DNA of 12,990 nt from Planctomycetota bacterium. Its GTDB lineage: Bacteria; Planctomycetota; Phycisphaerae; Sedimentisphaerales; Anaerobacaceae. The notes under the pieces are model-generated. The model did not search any database and was not told where the DNA came from. It saw nothing but the letters and a program-made list of their open reading frames with translations. The number at the start of each line of letters is the position of its first letter. Within the stretch, counting starts at the first letter, position 1. Positions 1-7,037 of the stretch are shown here, piece after piece. Both the position numbers and the translations under genes were made by a program. The stretch lies in NCBI GenBank assembly GCA_013202635.1, contig JABMRO010000348.1:1-12990 (forward strand), in the 5' to 3' direction.

Positions 1-460
1 CAATAGGATAATCCCACGCCTTTATTCCGCCTGTCATGTTATACACATCCTTAAACCCTGCATTTACCAGTATCTGGCAGGCAACCTCGCTTGTTACACC
101 TGTAAAACAATATACGATTATGTCCTTTGTTTTATCCAGGCCGAACAACCTGTAGCCTAACTCGTTTAAGGGTATGTTTATCGCCCCGGGTATATGGGCT
201 TCGTCGTAAGATGCATCGTCCCTGATATCGACAATTATATAATTATCGCCGGATTCGTCGTAAATTTTGTCTGCCAATTGATCTGCTGTAATCTCGTAAA
301 AGCCGGCTTCGTTTGGCAGCATGAAGGCAAAACCATCATCGGCCTTGTCAGTTCCCGCGATGTGGGCATACACCAGCCCTCCGGCTACAGCTAACAGAGG
401 TAAAAACGGTATAGCAATCAGAACAGCAATAATAATGATGATGTTTTTCTTTTTAATCAT
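1..460 (-). CDS. Membrane-anchored rhodanese-like domain protein (3' end outside window)
   Basis: 153 codons are visible and the C-terminus runs off the left edge. Residues 1-5 are basic (MIKKK), followed by a long hydrophobic stretch to about residue 32, which reads as a signal anchor or signal peptide. From about residue 55 there is a rhodanese fold: the conserved DIR (78-80), the EAHIPGAINIP segment (88-98), and an active-site loop YCFTGVTS with the catalytic cysteine at C118. The segment GGIKAW (144-149) is the usual end of a single rhodanese domain. The family carries sulfur as a cysteine persulfide; the placement suggests a role outside the cytoplasmic membrane. The start is fixed by a 4-base ATGA overlap with the stop of the upstream CDF gene, which implies translational coupling. 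The physiological substrate cannot be told from sequence. Confidence 0.88.
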   Translation of the reverse strand, partial: MIKKKNIIIIIAVLIAIPFLPLLAVAGGLVYAHIAGTDKADDGFAFMLPNEAGFYEITADQLADKIYDESGDNYIIVDIRDDASYDEAHIPGAINIPLNELGYRLFGLDKTKDIIVYCFTGVTSEVACQILVNAGFKDVYNMTGGIKAWDYPI

Positions 461-1329
461 GCGATAATAATATTTACTTCCCTTGCAAATGAAATTTTTT
501 CTATTAACTGTACCTTGACGCGGCGTGCGATTCTGTCAGCTTGTTCCATACTGAGGTCATCATCCACGCTTATCCACATATCGATATGCAGCAGTGTTCC
601 AACATACCTGGCCTTTACGTTTACAATTTCCTTTACATGGCTAACCTTTTGCGCACATGCCTTTATCCGTTCCATAATTCTTTTTGAGGGGACCTTATCC
701 ATAATCCCGGCAAAACCGAGGAAAATCATCCGCAGCCCTACAAAGAACACAACAACACAGATAATGGCGATTCCGGTTCTTATAAGATATCCTGCGCCGA
801 GACCGGCAAGTATCAAAAGCAATAAAACGAAGGTTGAAATCCAGGCTCCGTACCGGTTATACCGCCCGGACATAGCGAGCATGCCGTTTGAGGATTTTTT
901 GTTCTTTTCCCTCAGGTATCGGTAAAGAACCTCATTGGTTATTATTGATATAAGAGTTACCATTACCCCCAGCGTGTATGAGCCGCCCAGTTTGGAACCG
1001 GTCATTATCATCAGGCTGTAATAGAGCATATGAGCGGCAATAACCAGGCCAAGCAAACCTACAACGGTCATACTTATAAACAGTATCTTGCCAAGACCGT
1101 AAGGGTACTGTGCGTCGCCGATTTTTTTTTCTAAAACCTGTGCCTGCCAGGGAATCAAAAAGGCGGACACCACCATAAGAGAGAAAAGACCGTCCATCAA
1201 AACCAGCTTACTGCCGCCCAGCGAGACAAACCCAATCTTCAAAATGGCAAGTGCCAGGTTTCCAAGCAATCCTGTAAGAACCGGACGGATAGACTCATCG
1301 GCGTTTGAATATATTTTACTTATGTTCAT
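457..1329 (-). CDS. CDF-family (cation diffusion facilitator) homologue with degenerate metal sites
   Basis: 290 residues, the usual CDF length, with about six membrane spans and a C-terminal cytoplasmic domain (about 210-290). The family exports Zn, Fe, Mn or Co by proton antiport. The fold is recognisable from GGSKLVLMDGLFSL in TM2, DAQYPYGLGK after it, and the C-terminal LLHIDMWISVDDDLSMEQAD. The metal ligands are mostly gone. In TM2 the H/D/Y-xxx-D pair is F49 and V53. In TM5 the H-xxx-D pair reads Y157 and G161. In the loop, D72 remains but the two histidines of the D-HP-GH motif are Y75 and L79. It is therefore more likely a scaffold, partner or altered-specificity protein than an ordinary zinc exporter. 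It starts 11 bases after the LapA-like gene, with no good Shine-Dalgarno, and overlaps the rhodanese gene by 4 bases. Confidence 0.85.
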   Translation of the reverse strand: MNISKIYSNADESIRPVLTGLLGNLALAILKIGFVSLGGSKLVLMDGLFSLMVVSAFLIPWQAQVLEKKIGDAQYPYGLGKILFISMTVVGLLGLVIAAHMLYYSLMIMTGSKLGGSYTLGVMVTLISIITNEVLYRYLREKNKKSSNGMLAMSGRYNRYGAWISTFVLLLLILAGLGAGYLIRTGIAIICVVVFFVGLRMIFLGFAGIMDKVPSKRIMERIKACAQKVSHVKEIVNVKARYVGTLLHIDMWISVDDDLSMEQADRIARRVKVQLIEKISFAREVNIIIA

Positions 1330-1340
1330 TCGCGGCTAAT

Positions 1341-1547
1341 TTACTTTCTGCGATTCTTTGAATTCCTTATAATTCCTACAAAATATGCGGTGCCATAACC
1401 GAGAAGAAAACTTAAAACCAAAAGAAAAACTGTTCTTGTCTCAAAGCCTTTTCCAAAGGGCAGATTCACTTGAGTTGTGTGCATGTTCCCGGCTATAAAC
1501 AGGAAGATAATCAAAACAACAGCTATAACTAATATCATTCGCCACAT
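1341..1547 (-). CDS. Small LapA/DUF1049-like two-span membrane protein
   Basis: 68 residues with two hydrophobic segments (about 4-20 and 38-58). They are joined by a short polar stretch, NMHTTQVNLPFGKGF, and followed by a basic tail, NSKNRRK. This is the layout of the lipopolysaccharide assembly protein A domain (DUF1049), and also of the magnetosome protein MamL, which belongs to the same broad family. The family acts in the inner membrane; the biochemical role is poorly defined. It sits between the HtrA-like protease (32-base gap) and the CDF homologue (11-base gap). The start codon has only a weak AAAG upstream; an internal ATG at codon 4 is a possible alternative start. Confidence 0.75.
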   Translation of the reverse strand: MWRMILVIAVVLIIFLFIAGNMHTTQVNLPFGKGFETRTVFLLVLSFLLGYGTAYFVGIIRNSKNRRK

Positions 1548-1579
1548 CTTTATATGTATGCCCGTTAAATGCCTACCAG

Positions 1580-2509
1580 TTACCTGATGGTTTCTTTTAT
1601 TATTGGTTTTACCTTGTTAATCGGGATCGCAAACCCCACACCGGTGAATACACCGGTGGGAGCGTAGATGGCTGTGTTTATGCCTATAACCTCTCCGCTT
1701 ACATTAACCAGTGCCCCCCCTGAATTGCCCCTGTTAATGGCGGCATCTGTCTGGAGCATTTCATCGTAAGCCTGGCCGTCTATAACAAGGTTTCTTGAAT
1801 CATCGCTTATGATACCTGCGGTAACGGTCTGCTCCAATCCGAAAGGTGAGCCAATTGTAATAACCGTCTCAGCAACCTTTACCATATCCGAGTCTCCCAG
1901 AACAGCAGCCGGCAATGGTGATTCGGGTTCAATCTTCAAAATGGCAATATCATTCTCCATATCCTTGCGAATGATTACCGCCGAATATACTGTTCTTGAA
2001 GAACTGAATGTTACAACCTTTATATTCACAGCATTAGCTACTACGTGAGCATTGGTTACGATATAACCTCTCCGATCAACGATAACACCCGATCCTAACG
2101 ACGCCTCTTCAATAAATTGTATCGATGGATCGTCGAAAGCTACTGTACTGGCCAGAGCCGGTCCACCTCTTCTTGGTGTTGTCTTGTCAGCGGTAATATT
2201 GACAACCGCAGGCCTGACAGAGGCAAATGCAGAGGCCAAATCATCATCAGAACACGTTAATAAAAGATTAGTACTTGAAACAGTACCTGAACGCTGGCCG
2301 GGACTTGTTAAGTCAGTGCTTTCGGCTGCTGCAACTTGCTCCTGGACGAGCAATTTCTTGCGCCCAAGCAGATTCCATCCCAGGAGGGAGTCCCGGCCGC
2401 CATAGATTCCCAGGTTGATGGTACCCCAATAGACTATAAGGAAATTAATCACTACAAGTGCCACCAGCACCCACAAGATATTTTCTGAAAGCCATTCTTT
2501 AAAATTCAT
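1580..2509 (-). CDS. Membrane-anchored HtrA/DegS-like trypsin-fold serine protease, no PDZ domain
   Basis: 309 residues. A single N-terminal span (about 11-33) anchors a periplasmic trypsin-like domain. The catalytic triad is complete: H155 in TNAHVV, D187 in ENDIAIL, and S263 in GNSGGAL. Other S1C hallmarks are GSGVIVDRRGYIVTN, IGSPFGLEQTVTAGIIS and VGFAIPIN. The chain ends right after the protease domain, so the C-terminal PDZ found in DegP, DegS and DegQ is absent. The preceding gene supplies two PDZ domains on a separate membrane protein. I chose the ATG at 2509 over an in-frame GTG two codons earlier because AAAAGGTG then lies at proper spacing. Expected function is quality control or regulated cleavage of envelope proteins. 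MamE/MamO-type magnetosome proteases have the same catalytic fold. Confidence 0.9.
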   Translation of the reverse strand: MNFKEWLSENILWVLVALVVINFLIVYWGTINLGIYGGRDSLLGWNLLGRKKLLVQEQVAAAESTDLTSPGQRSGTVSSTNLLLTCSDDDLASAFASVRPAVVNITADKTTPRRGGPALASTVAFDDPSIQFIEEASLGSGVIVDRRGYIVTNAHVVANAVNIKVVTFSSSRTVYSAVIIRKDMENDIAILKIEPESPLPAAVLGDSDMVKVAETVITIGSPFGLEQTVTAGIISDDSRNLVIDGQAYDEMLQTDAAINRGNSGGALVNVSGEVIGINTAIYAPTGVFTGVGFAIPINKVKPIIKETIR

Positions 2510-2529
2510 CTGCACACCTTTTGGTTGGT

Positions 2530-3525
2530 TTATTGATCGTAACGTTCCCCTGATTCTTCAAGCCGTTTGCATACCGGCTTCTCGTAATCATCTTCTTCGT
2601 TTATATGTTCTGTAAGTATCACATTATCATCGTCGGTAAATATGGAAATTATCCTGTCCAGCAGGCTTGTTTGCCTCTGCCGGGCCACTGCGGCAACAGC
2701 AGATGAATCCAGTGCGACAAAACGTAGCTGACCCTTGCTGTAAATATCCAGAAGCGCAATATTGTCATCGCCCACTGTAATCGCCTCGAAGAAATCACTC
2801 ATACTTACTATAGGTGTATTGTCAATCCCGGTAATTACATCTCCTTCCTGCAGGCCGGCCTCATCAGCCAGGCCGCCCGGCATGACCGACAGAATCACAA
2901 TCCCATCGATATTGGCAGGGATACGCAGCGAGGTACGTAAATCTGAGCTGAGAACAGACAGCGATACCCCCCAATCCGTATCATTTCCATCTTCAGCGAT
3001 TGCCGCAGCAGCAGACAAATTGGCGAGAGTGGCATAGGTTGTATCCTTTTGTCCACCTCTTATATATATGATTCTCACATTATCACCCGGATTTAGTTGG
3101 GCCATAATTTCTCTGAATCCGTCCACGTCCTCTACGGCAATGTTGTTCACCGAGAGAATAACATCACTTCTTTGAAGACCGGCTTTGTCAGCAGGCGACT
3201 TGTCAACGACATTGTTTACAAGGACACCGCATGCCTTCGGCAGACCAAACTGTTCGGCAATAACAGCATCCACTGACACAATTTCCACTCCGAGAAAAAC
3301 CGACAATGATACAGCTTCAGCTGCTGGCAGGGCGGCCTGCACAATCGACTCATCAACAGTCTTTAGGTTGTCTGCAACAGCAATACCCAAAAGACTATGG
3401 CTACCTTCCGTTATGTATGAATATGCAAGGCAACCTGCAAAGCCAACCACCATCCCGGCGATAACAAAGGCCAACCAATAGTACCGCTTCAGACTTTTAC
3501 CAGCCTGGGTTTCATCAATACTCAA
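2530..3525 (-). CDS. Membrane protein with two tandem PDZ domains
   Basis: 331 residues. A single N-terminal span (about 16-37) is followed by two PDZ domains at about 78-170 and 185-273. Each has the typical core: SPADKAGLQRSDVILSVNN in the first and GGLADEAGLQEGDVITGIDN in the second. The tail (about 285-331) is acidic. No protease triad and no CxxCH heme motif is present. The likely role is to bind C-terminal peptides in the periplasm and act as adaptor for the PDZ-less protease encoded 14 bases downstream, together equivalent to a split DegP/MamE-type protein. The start is a TTG with AAGGA six bases upstream; the next in-frame ATG lies inside the membrane span, so the TTG is preferred. 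Confidence 0.85.
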   Translation of the reverse strand: MSIDETQAGKSLKRYYWLAFVIAGMVVGFAGCLAYSYITEGSHSLLGIAVADNLKTVDESIVQAALPAAEAVSLSVFLGVEIVSVDAVIAEQFGLPKACGVLVNNVVDKSPADKAGLQRSDVILSVNNIAVEDVDGFREIMAQLNPGDNVRIIYIRGGQKDTTYATLANLSAAAAIAEDGNDTDWGVSLSVLSSDLRTSLRIPANIDGIVILSVMPGGLADEAGLQEGDVITGIDNTPIVSMSDFFEAITVGDDNIALLDIYSKGQLRFVALDSSAVAAVARQRQTSLLDRIISIFTDDDNVILTEHINEEDDYEKPVCKRLEESGERYDQ

Positions 3526-3534
3526 AGCTTGTCC

Positions 3535-3651
3535 TTATTCGTTGTCTTTGTCTTCCAGTTTATCAATTCTTTGGTCTTGCTTTTTCAGCTTGCTTGCAAT
3601 CCAGAATACCGCAACGATCAATACCAAAACTAATAATTGTCCGAGTGTCAT
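3535..3651 (-). CDS. 38-residue single-span membrane mini-protein (copy A of a tandem pair)
   Basis: The peptide begins MTLGQLLVLVLIVAVFW, a hydrophobic N-terminal span, and continues with a charged helical tail, KLKKQDQRIDKLEDKDNE. The start is well supported by AAAGGAG seven bases upstream. It ends nine bases before the two-PDZ gene. The first seven residues and the ribosome-binding site are the same as in a second mini-protein at 3774-3923, pointing to local duplication followed by divergence of the tails. No family is recognised. The topology suggests a membrane-bound subunit or assembly factor. Confidence 0.7.
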   Translation of the reverse strand: MTLGQLLVLVLIVAVFWIASKLKKQDQRIDKLEDKDNE

Positions 3652-3669
3652 ACGATAACTCCTTTCATT
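3631..3669. repeat. 39-bp direct repeat, copy A
   Basis: It is identical to 3903-3941 (272-bp offset). The repeat covers the first codons, start codon and Shine-Dalgarno of the mini-gene at 3535-3651. Similarity extends a further 8 bp inside the gene with one mismatch. It is a duplicated translation-initiation region. Confidence 0.9.
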
Positions 3670-3749
3670 GTCAACTGCTCACGGCCTCGCCGAAAGCGAA
3701 TTAAGCAATACTCCAAACATTAAACGCTCATTTTTCAAGAACCGCCTAT

Positions 3750-3762
3750 GCCCTGTCAGGGC
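3750..3762. repeat. Perfect 6-bp inverted repeat in the intergene after mini-gene B
   Basis: The sequence is GCCCTG-T-CAGGGC on the plus strand, just after the stop of the second mini-gene. The one-base centre makes it more operator-like than hairpin-like. No U-tract follows on the minus strand, so it is not a standard terminator. Function is unknown. Confidence 0.4.
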
Positions 3763-3773
3763 TTTCTCTACTT

Positions 3774-3923
3774 TTATTTGCTGGCTTGTTCCTCCAGCTT
3801 ACTGATACGCTTACCTTGTTTGCTAAATTTTATAACGGTCACAACTACTGCAGCTACCAGGCCCAGTAAAATCATGGTTGTAATAACGAACAACACCAAA
3901 AGTAATAATTGTCCGAGTGTCAT
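3774..3923 (-). CDS. 49-residue single-span membrane mini-protein (copy B of the pair)
   Basis: It begins MTLGQLLLLVLFVITTM, with a hydrophobic stretch to about residue 32, then a basic and polar tail, KFSKQGKRISKLEEQASK. It shares MTLGQLL, the ribosome-binding site AAAGGAG and the bases around the start exactly with the mini-gene at 3535-3651. Both tails keep a similar ending (R-I-x-K-L-E plus acidic or polar residues), which argues that both are translated and selected. It lies 119 bases downstream of the YugP-like peptidase gene. Function is unknown. Confidence 0.7.
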   Translation of the reverse strand: MTLGQLLLLVLFVITTMILLGLVAAVVVTVIKFSKQGKRISKLEEQASK

Positions 3924-3941
3924 ACGATAACTCCTTTCATT
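3903..3941. repeat. 39-bp direct repeat, copy B
   Basis: Identical partner of 3631-3669, covering the start region of the mini-gene at 3774-3923. Homologous recombination between the copies could delete or amplify one mini-gene. Confidence 0.9.
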
Positions 3942-3953
3942 TTTACATTGTCA

Positions 3954-3971
3954 TCCCTGCCAAAACAGGGA
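3954..3971 (-). other. Small RNA hairpin between the peptidase gene and mini-gene B
   Basis: A 6-bp perfect stem (TCCCTG / CAGGGA) with a 6-base loop lies in the 119-base gap between the peptidase stop and mini-gene B. It has no U-tract. It could be a processing or mRNA-stability element. Confidence 0.35.
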
Positions 3972-4042
3972 ACCGCAAACCTTATTGACAGAACAGATTC
4001 CCGTATTCGGGGGGATTGCATACTGTGTTTTGATTTAACGTT

Positions 4043-4744
4043 TTACTTTCTTCTGTTCATCCCCAACAGACTCAGGAACTGCACTATGACAAGAGCCGTT
4101 GCAATTATGTAAGTTATAGCTGCCGCCCTGAGCACCTTTTTAACTCCTTCGAGTTCTTTTTTATCAGCTATGCCGTTCTCCTTAATATATCGCAGCGCCC
4201 TGGCTGAAGCTTCAATCTCCACCGGCAGCGTAACCAGGTAAAAAACGACTATGGCAAGGAATAAAAGCAGGGCTATATTGATAAAGAATGATGCCAGTTG
4301 GACTCTGGACATCAATATCCCGAAAAATAAAAGCGGCAATATAAAATATCCGGCCTTTTCGACAATCGGGGCGATATTATTTCTGAACTTTGCCGGCGGA
4401 TAGTTGGTGCCGTGCTGTATCGCGTGTGCTGCTTCATGTGCGGCGATTCCTATCGCGGCAATAGAGGAGTTTCTCGCAACACGCCGGGAAAGCCTGACTG
4501 CATTTTGGCGAGGGTCATAATGGTCCCTGAGTGTGCCGCCAACCTCTTCGATAACGACCTCGTTAAGTCCGGAAGAATTGAGCATCGTCCTGGCAAGGCG
4601 ACTGCCGGTAATTCCTTTTTTAACAGGTTCCTTCGAATATTTTTCGTATAATTGTCTGACCTTGATACGGGCATATAAGCCGTAAATAACCAAAGGTACA
4701 ATCACAAAACCAGATATGACATAAAGTCCTGTCAGTATATCCAT
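4043..4744 (-). CDS. YugP-type membrane zinc metallopeptidase (Zn_peptidase_2 family)
   Basis: 233 residues, the normal length of the family. An N-terminal span (about 5-24) is followed by a soluble part with the conserved GGTLRDHYDPRQNAVRLS (69-86). The zinc motif HEAAH at 103-107 has ligands H103 and H107 and catalytic E104. The third ligand is probably E177 in PVEIEAS. Three further hydrophobic segments lie at about 133-145, 150-172 and 205-228. The family is predicted to cleave membrane or envelope proteins, but substrates are unknown. AAAGAGG lies about nine bases before the ATG. It starts 27 bases after fixX, so it may be co-transcribed with the electron-transfer genes. Confidence 0.88.
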   Translation of the reverse strand: MDILTGLYVISGFVIVPLVIYGLYARIKVRQLYEKYSKEPVKKGITGSRLARTMLNSSGLNEVVIEEVGGTLRDHYDPRQNAVRLSRRVARNSSIAAIGIAAHEAAHAIQHGTNYPPAKFRNNIAPIVEKAGYFILPLLFFGILMSRVQLASFFINIALLLFLAIVVFYLVTLPVEIEASARALRYIKENGIADKKELEGVKKVLRAAAITYIIATALVIVQFLSLLGMNRRK

Positions 4745-4771
4745 GTCACCAAACCTCTTTTTGTTTTTGAG

Positions 4772-5068
4772 TTAACTGTTCTTGTATGCGATCCCTGTTC
4801 CCCAGGGAGGATTTGTCCACTCTATCGCCTCACAGGCTACGCGACACGCACCGCATTCGAGGCAATTTTCATACTTTACTTCAATTTCGTTTTTAGCGCC
4901 GTCCCAAACATAAACCTCTGCCGGGCAAATGTATGTGCATATTCGATTGAGACACTCTTTACACAAATGTTCATCGAGGCTGATATGCGATGTCTTAAGA
5001 GGCTTTCTGCGAACAGTAAAAAGCCTGTCATCCAGACTAAGCTGATTGTTTTCTTCTGCTGTTGCCAT
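4772..5068 (-). CDS. fixX: FixX-like ferredoxin partner of FixC
   Basis: 98 residues. Eight cysteines form two clusters: C36, C39, C44, C48 and C69, C72, C75, C79. The second has the typical CLECGACRVAC pattern, followed by the FixX-type ending IEWTNPPWGTGIAY. FixX carries electrons within the FixABCX complex, next to the ETF-quinone oxidoreductase-like FixC. The gene starts one base after the fixC stop, consistent with coupled translation and a stoichiometric complex. Confidence 0.9.
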   Translation of the reverse strand: MATAEENNQLSLDDRLFTVRRKPLKTSHISLDEHLCKECLNRICTYICPAEVYVWDGAKNEIEVKYENCLECGACRVACEAIEWTNPPWGTGIAYKNS

Positions 5069-5069
5069 A

Positions 5070-6383
5070 TCAGATTCCGTCCTTCAACATAGCTGCGAAC
5101 GTTTTTGCCGCTCTAACAAAACTCATCCGGCTGCGTATCATATGAATAATATCACGCTTAATGGCGCTCTTGGGAACATCACCCACCTCGAAAAACTTCG
5201 TTATTACATCTTTCATAAGATGTGGATAGTCGTTGAGCAGTTCTTTGTGCGTGCGCAGGATATCTATGAAGTCCCTGCTGCTTTTCATATTCTCAAGGAC
5301 AAAAGAATGCTTCAGACGTTGTTCGTATGACCGAAGTGCCTTGGAGTCGTAACTCTTCTCTGCTCTGTTTTCCAATATTGTCTCAGCAGCCATTATCCCT
5401 GAAGCCATAGCCATATTCACACCTTCGTGACATATACTGTTATTGACAAGTCCTGCAGCATCTCCAACCAACATAAGGCCATTGGTATAAAATTTTGGCA
5501 GATTCTTATAGCCATCCATTGGAATCATATGGGCCGAGTATTCCAATGTCCTGCCACCTTTTATTAAAGGCTGGATGCAGGGATGGTTTTTGAACCTGTC
5601 CAGCAGCTGGTTTGGGGTGGGAGGATTTTCCCGTCCATACATCTCACTGATAACAACGCCAACACCTACGTTTAATGAATCTATATTGGTGTAGATAAAC
5701 CCATCACCTAACATGCCGGGTGTTGCGTCGGCAAAATACTCATAGGCAGCCCCTTCTCTCGCTGTTAAGCCAAATCTTTCATTGATTACGTCTCTGCCAA
5801 GCTCTATCACCTCCTTAACAGAAATACTTCGAGCGCGCATCGACAACCTGTTACGAAGTCCCGCCTTTTCCGAGAGCATGGAATTGGCACCCTCGGCACA
5901 GACAACCACATCGGCCAATAAGACGTTGTCCTGGTCATCGGTGGTACTCGCAGTTACACCGACAATTCTTTTGCCGTCTCCTACAAAATCGGTCACCGTT
6001 GTACCGCAGATAATCGTAGCACCTTGCTCTCTCGCTTTTTCGGCAAACCATTTATCAAATACAGAACGCCTGACGATATATGAATGATTATAAGGCGGTT
6101 TTTTATGTTCTTCTGAGTCGATATTCAAAGAGACCTCTGAGTTGTTTATCAGCAATGCATAGTGTTTTTTGGCTACAAATCTTTCGATTGGTGCTTCGGT
6201 GTAAAATTGCGGAATCAGTTTGTTCATCCGGTCGGCGAAAAATATCCCGCCGAACATATTTTTGGCCCCGGGATATTGTCCTCTTTCGAGAATGACAACA
6301 TCCACACCGGCATTGGCAAGAACGTACCCACAGGCAATTCCCGCCGGCCCTGCCCCTACAATAACCACTTCACATTTATGCAT
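5070..6383 (-). CDS. fixC: FixC, ETF-quinone oxidoreductase-like flavoprotein
   Basis: 437 residues from the chosen ATG. The FAD Rossmann motif VIVGAGPAGIACG is at 7-19, followed by ILERG. PGAKNMFGG (38-46) is characteristic of FixC/ETF-QO proteins, CAEGANS is at 162-168, and the second FAD contact is VGDAAG at 306-311. FixC passes electrons from the FixAB flavoprotein to the quinone pool at the membrane. An in-frame TTG 14 codons earlier exists, but the Rossmann motif should start almost at the N-terminus. The ATG at 6383 also overlaps the preceding stop codon as ATGCATAA and has GGAAG upstream. It is followed directly by fixX. Confidence 0.92.
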   Translation of the reverse strand: MHKCEVVIVGAGPAGIACGYVLANAGVDVVILERGQYPGAKNMFGGIFFADRMNKLIPQFYTEAPIERFVAKKHYALLINNSEVSLNIDSEEHKKPPYNHSYIVRRSVFDKWFAEKAREQGATIICGTTVTDFVGDGKRIVGVTASTTDDQDNVLLADVVVCAEGANSMLSEKAGLRNRLSMRARSISVKEVIELGRDVINERFGLTAREGAAYEYFADATPGMLGDGFIYTNIDSLNVGVGVVISEMYGRENPPTPNQLLDRFKNHPCIQPLIKGGRTLEYSAHMIPMDGYKNLPKFYTNGLMLVGDAAGLVNNSICHEGVNMAMASGIMAAETILENRAEKSYDSKALRSYEQRLKHSFVLENMKSSRDFIDILRTHKELLNDYPHLMKDVITKFFEVGDVPKSAIKRDIIHMIRSRMSFVRAAKTFAAMLKDGI

Positions 6384-6990
6384 TGCTATCTTCCATCTGC
6401 TTGGTCCGAGAGCCTCCGACTCCAAAAACCTCTTTTATATCTGTGACTCTTCCTTTTACTTCCTGGATGCCACGCCCAACACCGTATACGACATTGTACA
6501 GAAAGTTTTTTTTGTCTTTAGCTACCTTTACGCCTTTGGCCTCATGCGTCTCGTTGAGCTGCGCATTTTTGCTGTAAGAGCTGAAAAATTCTTCGAAATA
6601 ATCACAGTTTGAACAATCCCCCTTACAGCGGATTAGTTCTTTACCAAATTCCCGCGCGACAACGAAGCAATAATTGATCCGGCTTCCATATAGCAAGCAG
6701 TTCTTACACTCCTTGTCACAATTGGCCTTTTGCGGATATTCCCAGCAGTGGCACAATGATTCAGATGTGACGCCGCTCTTTCCTTTGTGGAAAGTCTCAT
6801 AAAAAGATATTGCTTCGGATACCGGAATCCTGCAATGGCCTCCCACAGTTTTCATTGTTCTGATTTTGCCTCGGTTAACCCAATTGATGATAGTGAAACG
6901 TGAAACACCGCAAAGTTTTGCAAGTTCGGTCGTCGTCAGACAATCTTTCCGTAAAATGACCTTATTTTTAGTTATGGTTTCTTTTAACAT
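6376..6990 (-). CDS. MerR/excisionase-type HTH protein with a cysteine-rich (two-CW-like) domain
   Basis: 204 residues. Residues 17-65 form a helix-turn-helix of the MerR/excisionase type (TTTELAKLCGVSRFTIINWV, then a wing with GGHCRIP). Residues 80-132 contain nine cysteines, including two C-x3-C-x2-C motifs (C91/C95/C98 and C122/C126/C129) plus C80, C82 and C108. The order CWEY..C..C..C.LY....C....C..C..CDYF resembles the cysteine-rich two-CW segments seen in some bacterial sensors. I infer binding of a metal or Fe-S cluster and redox- or oxygen-dependent regulation. The C-terminal 45 residues are probably an amphipathic helix. The gene lies between fixB (47-base gap) and fixC (8-base overlap), so it probably regulates this operon or a partner pathway. 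Confidence 0.75.
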   Translation of the reverse strand: MLKETITKNKVILRKDCLTTTELAKLCGVSRFTIINWVNRGKIRTMKTVGGHCRIPVSEAISFYETFHKGKSGVTSESLCHCWEYPQKANCDKECKNCLLYGSRINYCFVVAREFGKELIRCKGDCSNCDYFEEFFSSYSKNAQLNETHEAKGVKVAKDKKNFLYNVVYGVGRGIQEVKGRVTDIKEVFGVGGSRTKQMEDSNA

Positions 6991-7037
6991 GGCAGAAATA
7001 ATCCTCTCACTATAAAAAGTGCTACCCTGCTGGTTAC

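Noticed and set aside
515..925. Plus-strand open frames opposite the minus-strand genes (for example here and at 10243-10701)
   Set aside because: They lie fully inside well-supported genes in the antisense direction and show no domain features or start signals.
1580..3525. Magnetochrome (CxxCH heme) domains in the protease or PDZ protein
   Set aside because: No CxxCH motif exists in either protein, so a heme-bearing MamE/MamP assignment is not supported.
3750..3762. Inverted repeat as a terminator after mini-gene B
   Set aside because: It has a one-base centre and no U-tract follows on the minus strand.
6384..6425. Longer FixC with a TTG start at 6425
   Set aside because: It would place 14 extra residues before a Rossmann motif normally found at the N-terminus, and it overlaps the upstream gene by 50 bases. 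The ATG at 6383 has a ribosome-binding site and a compact overlap.
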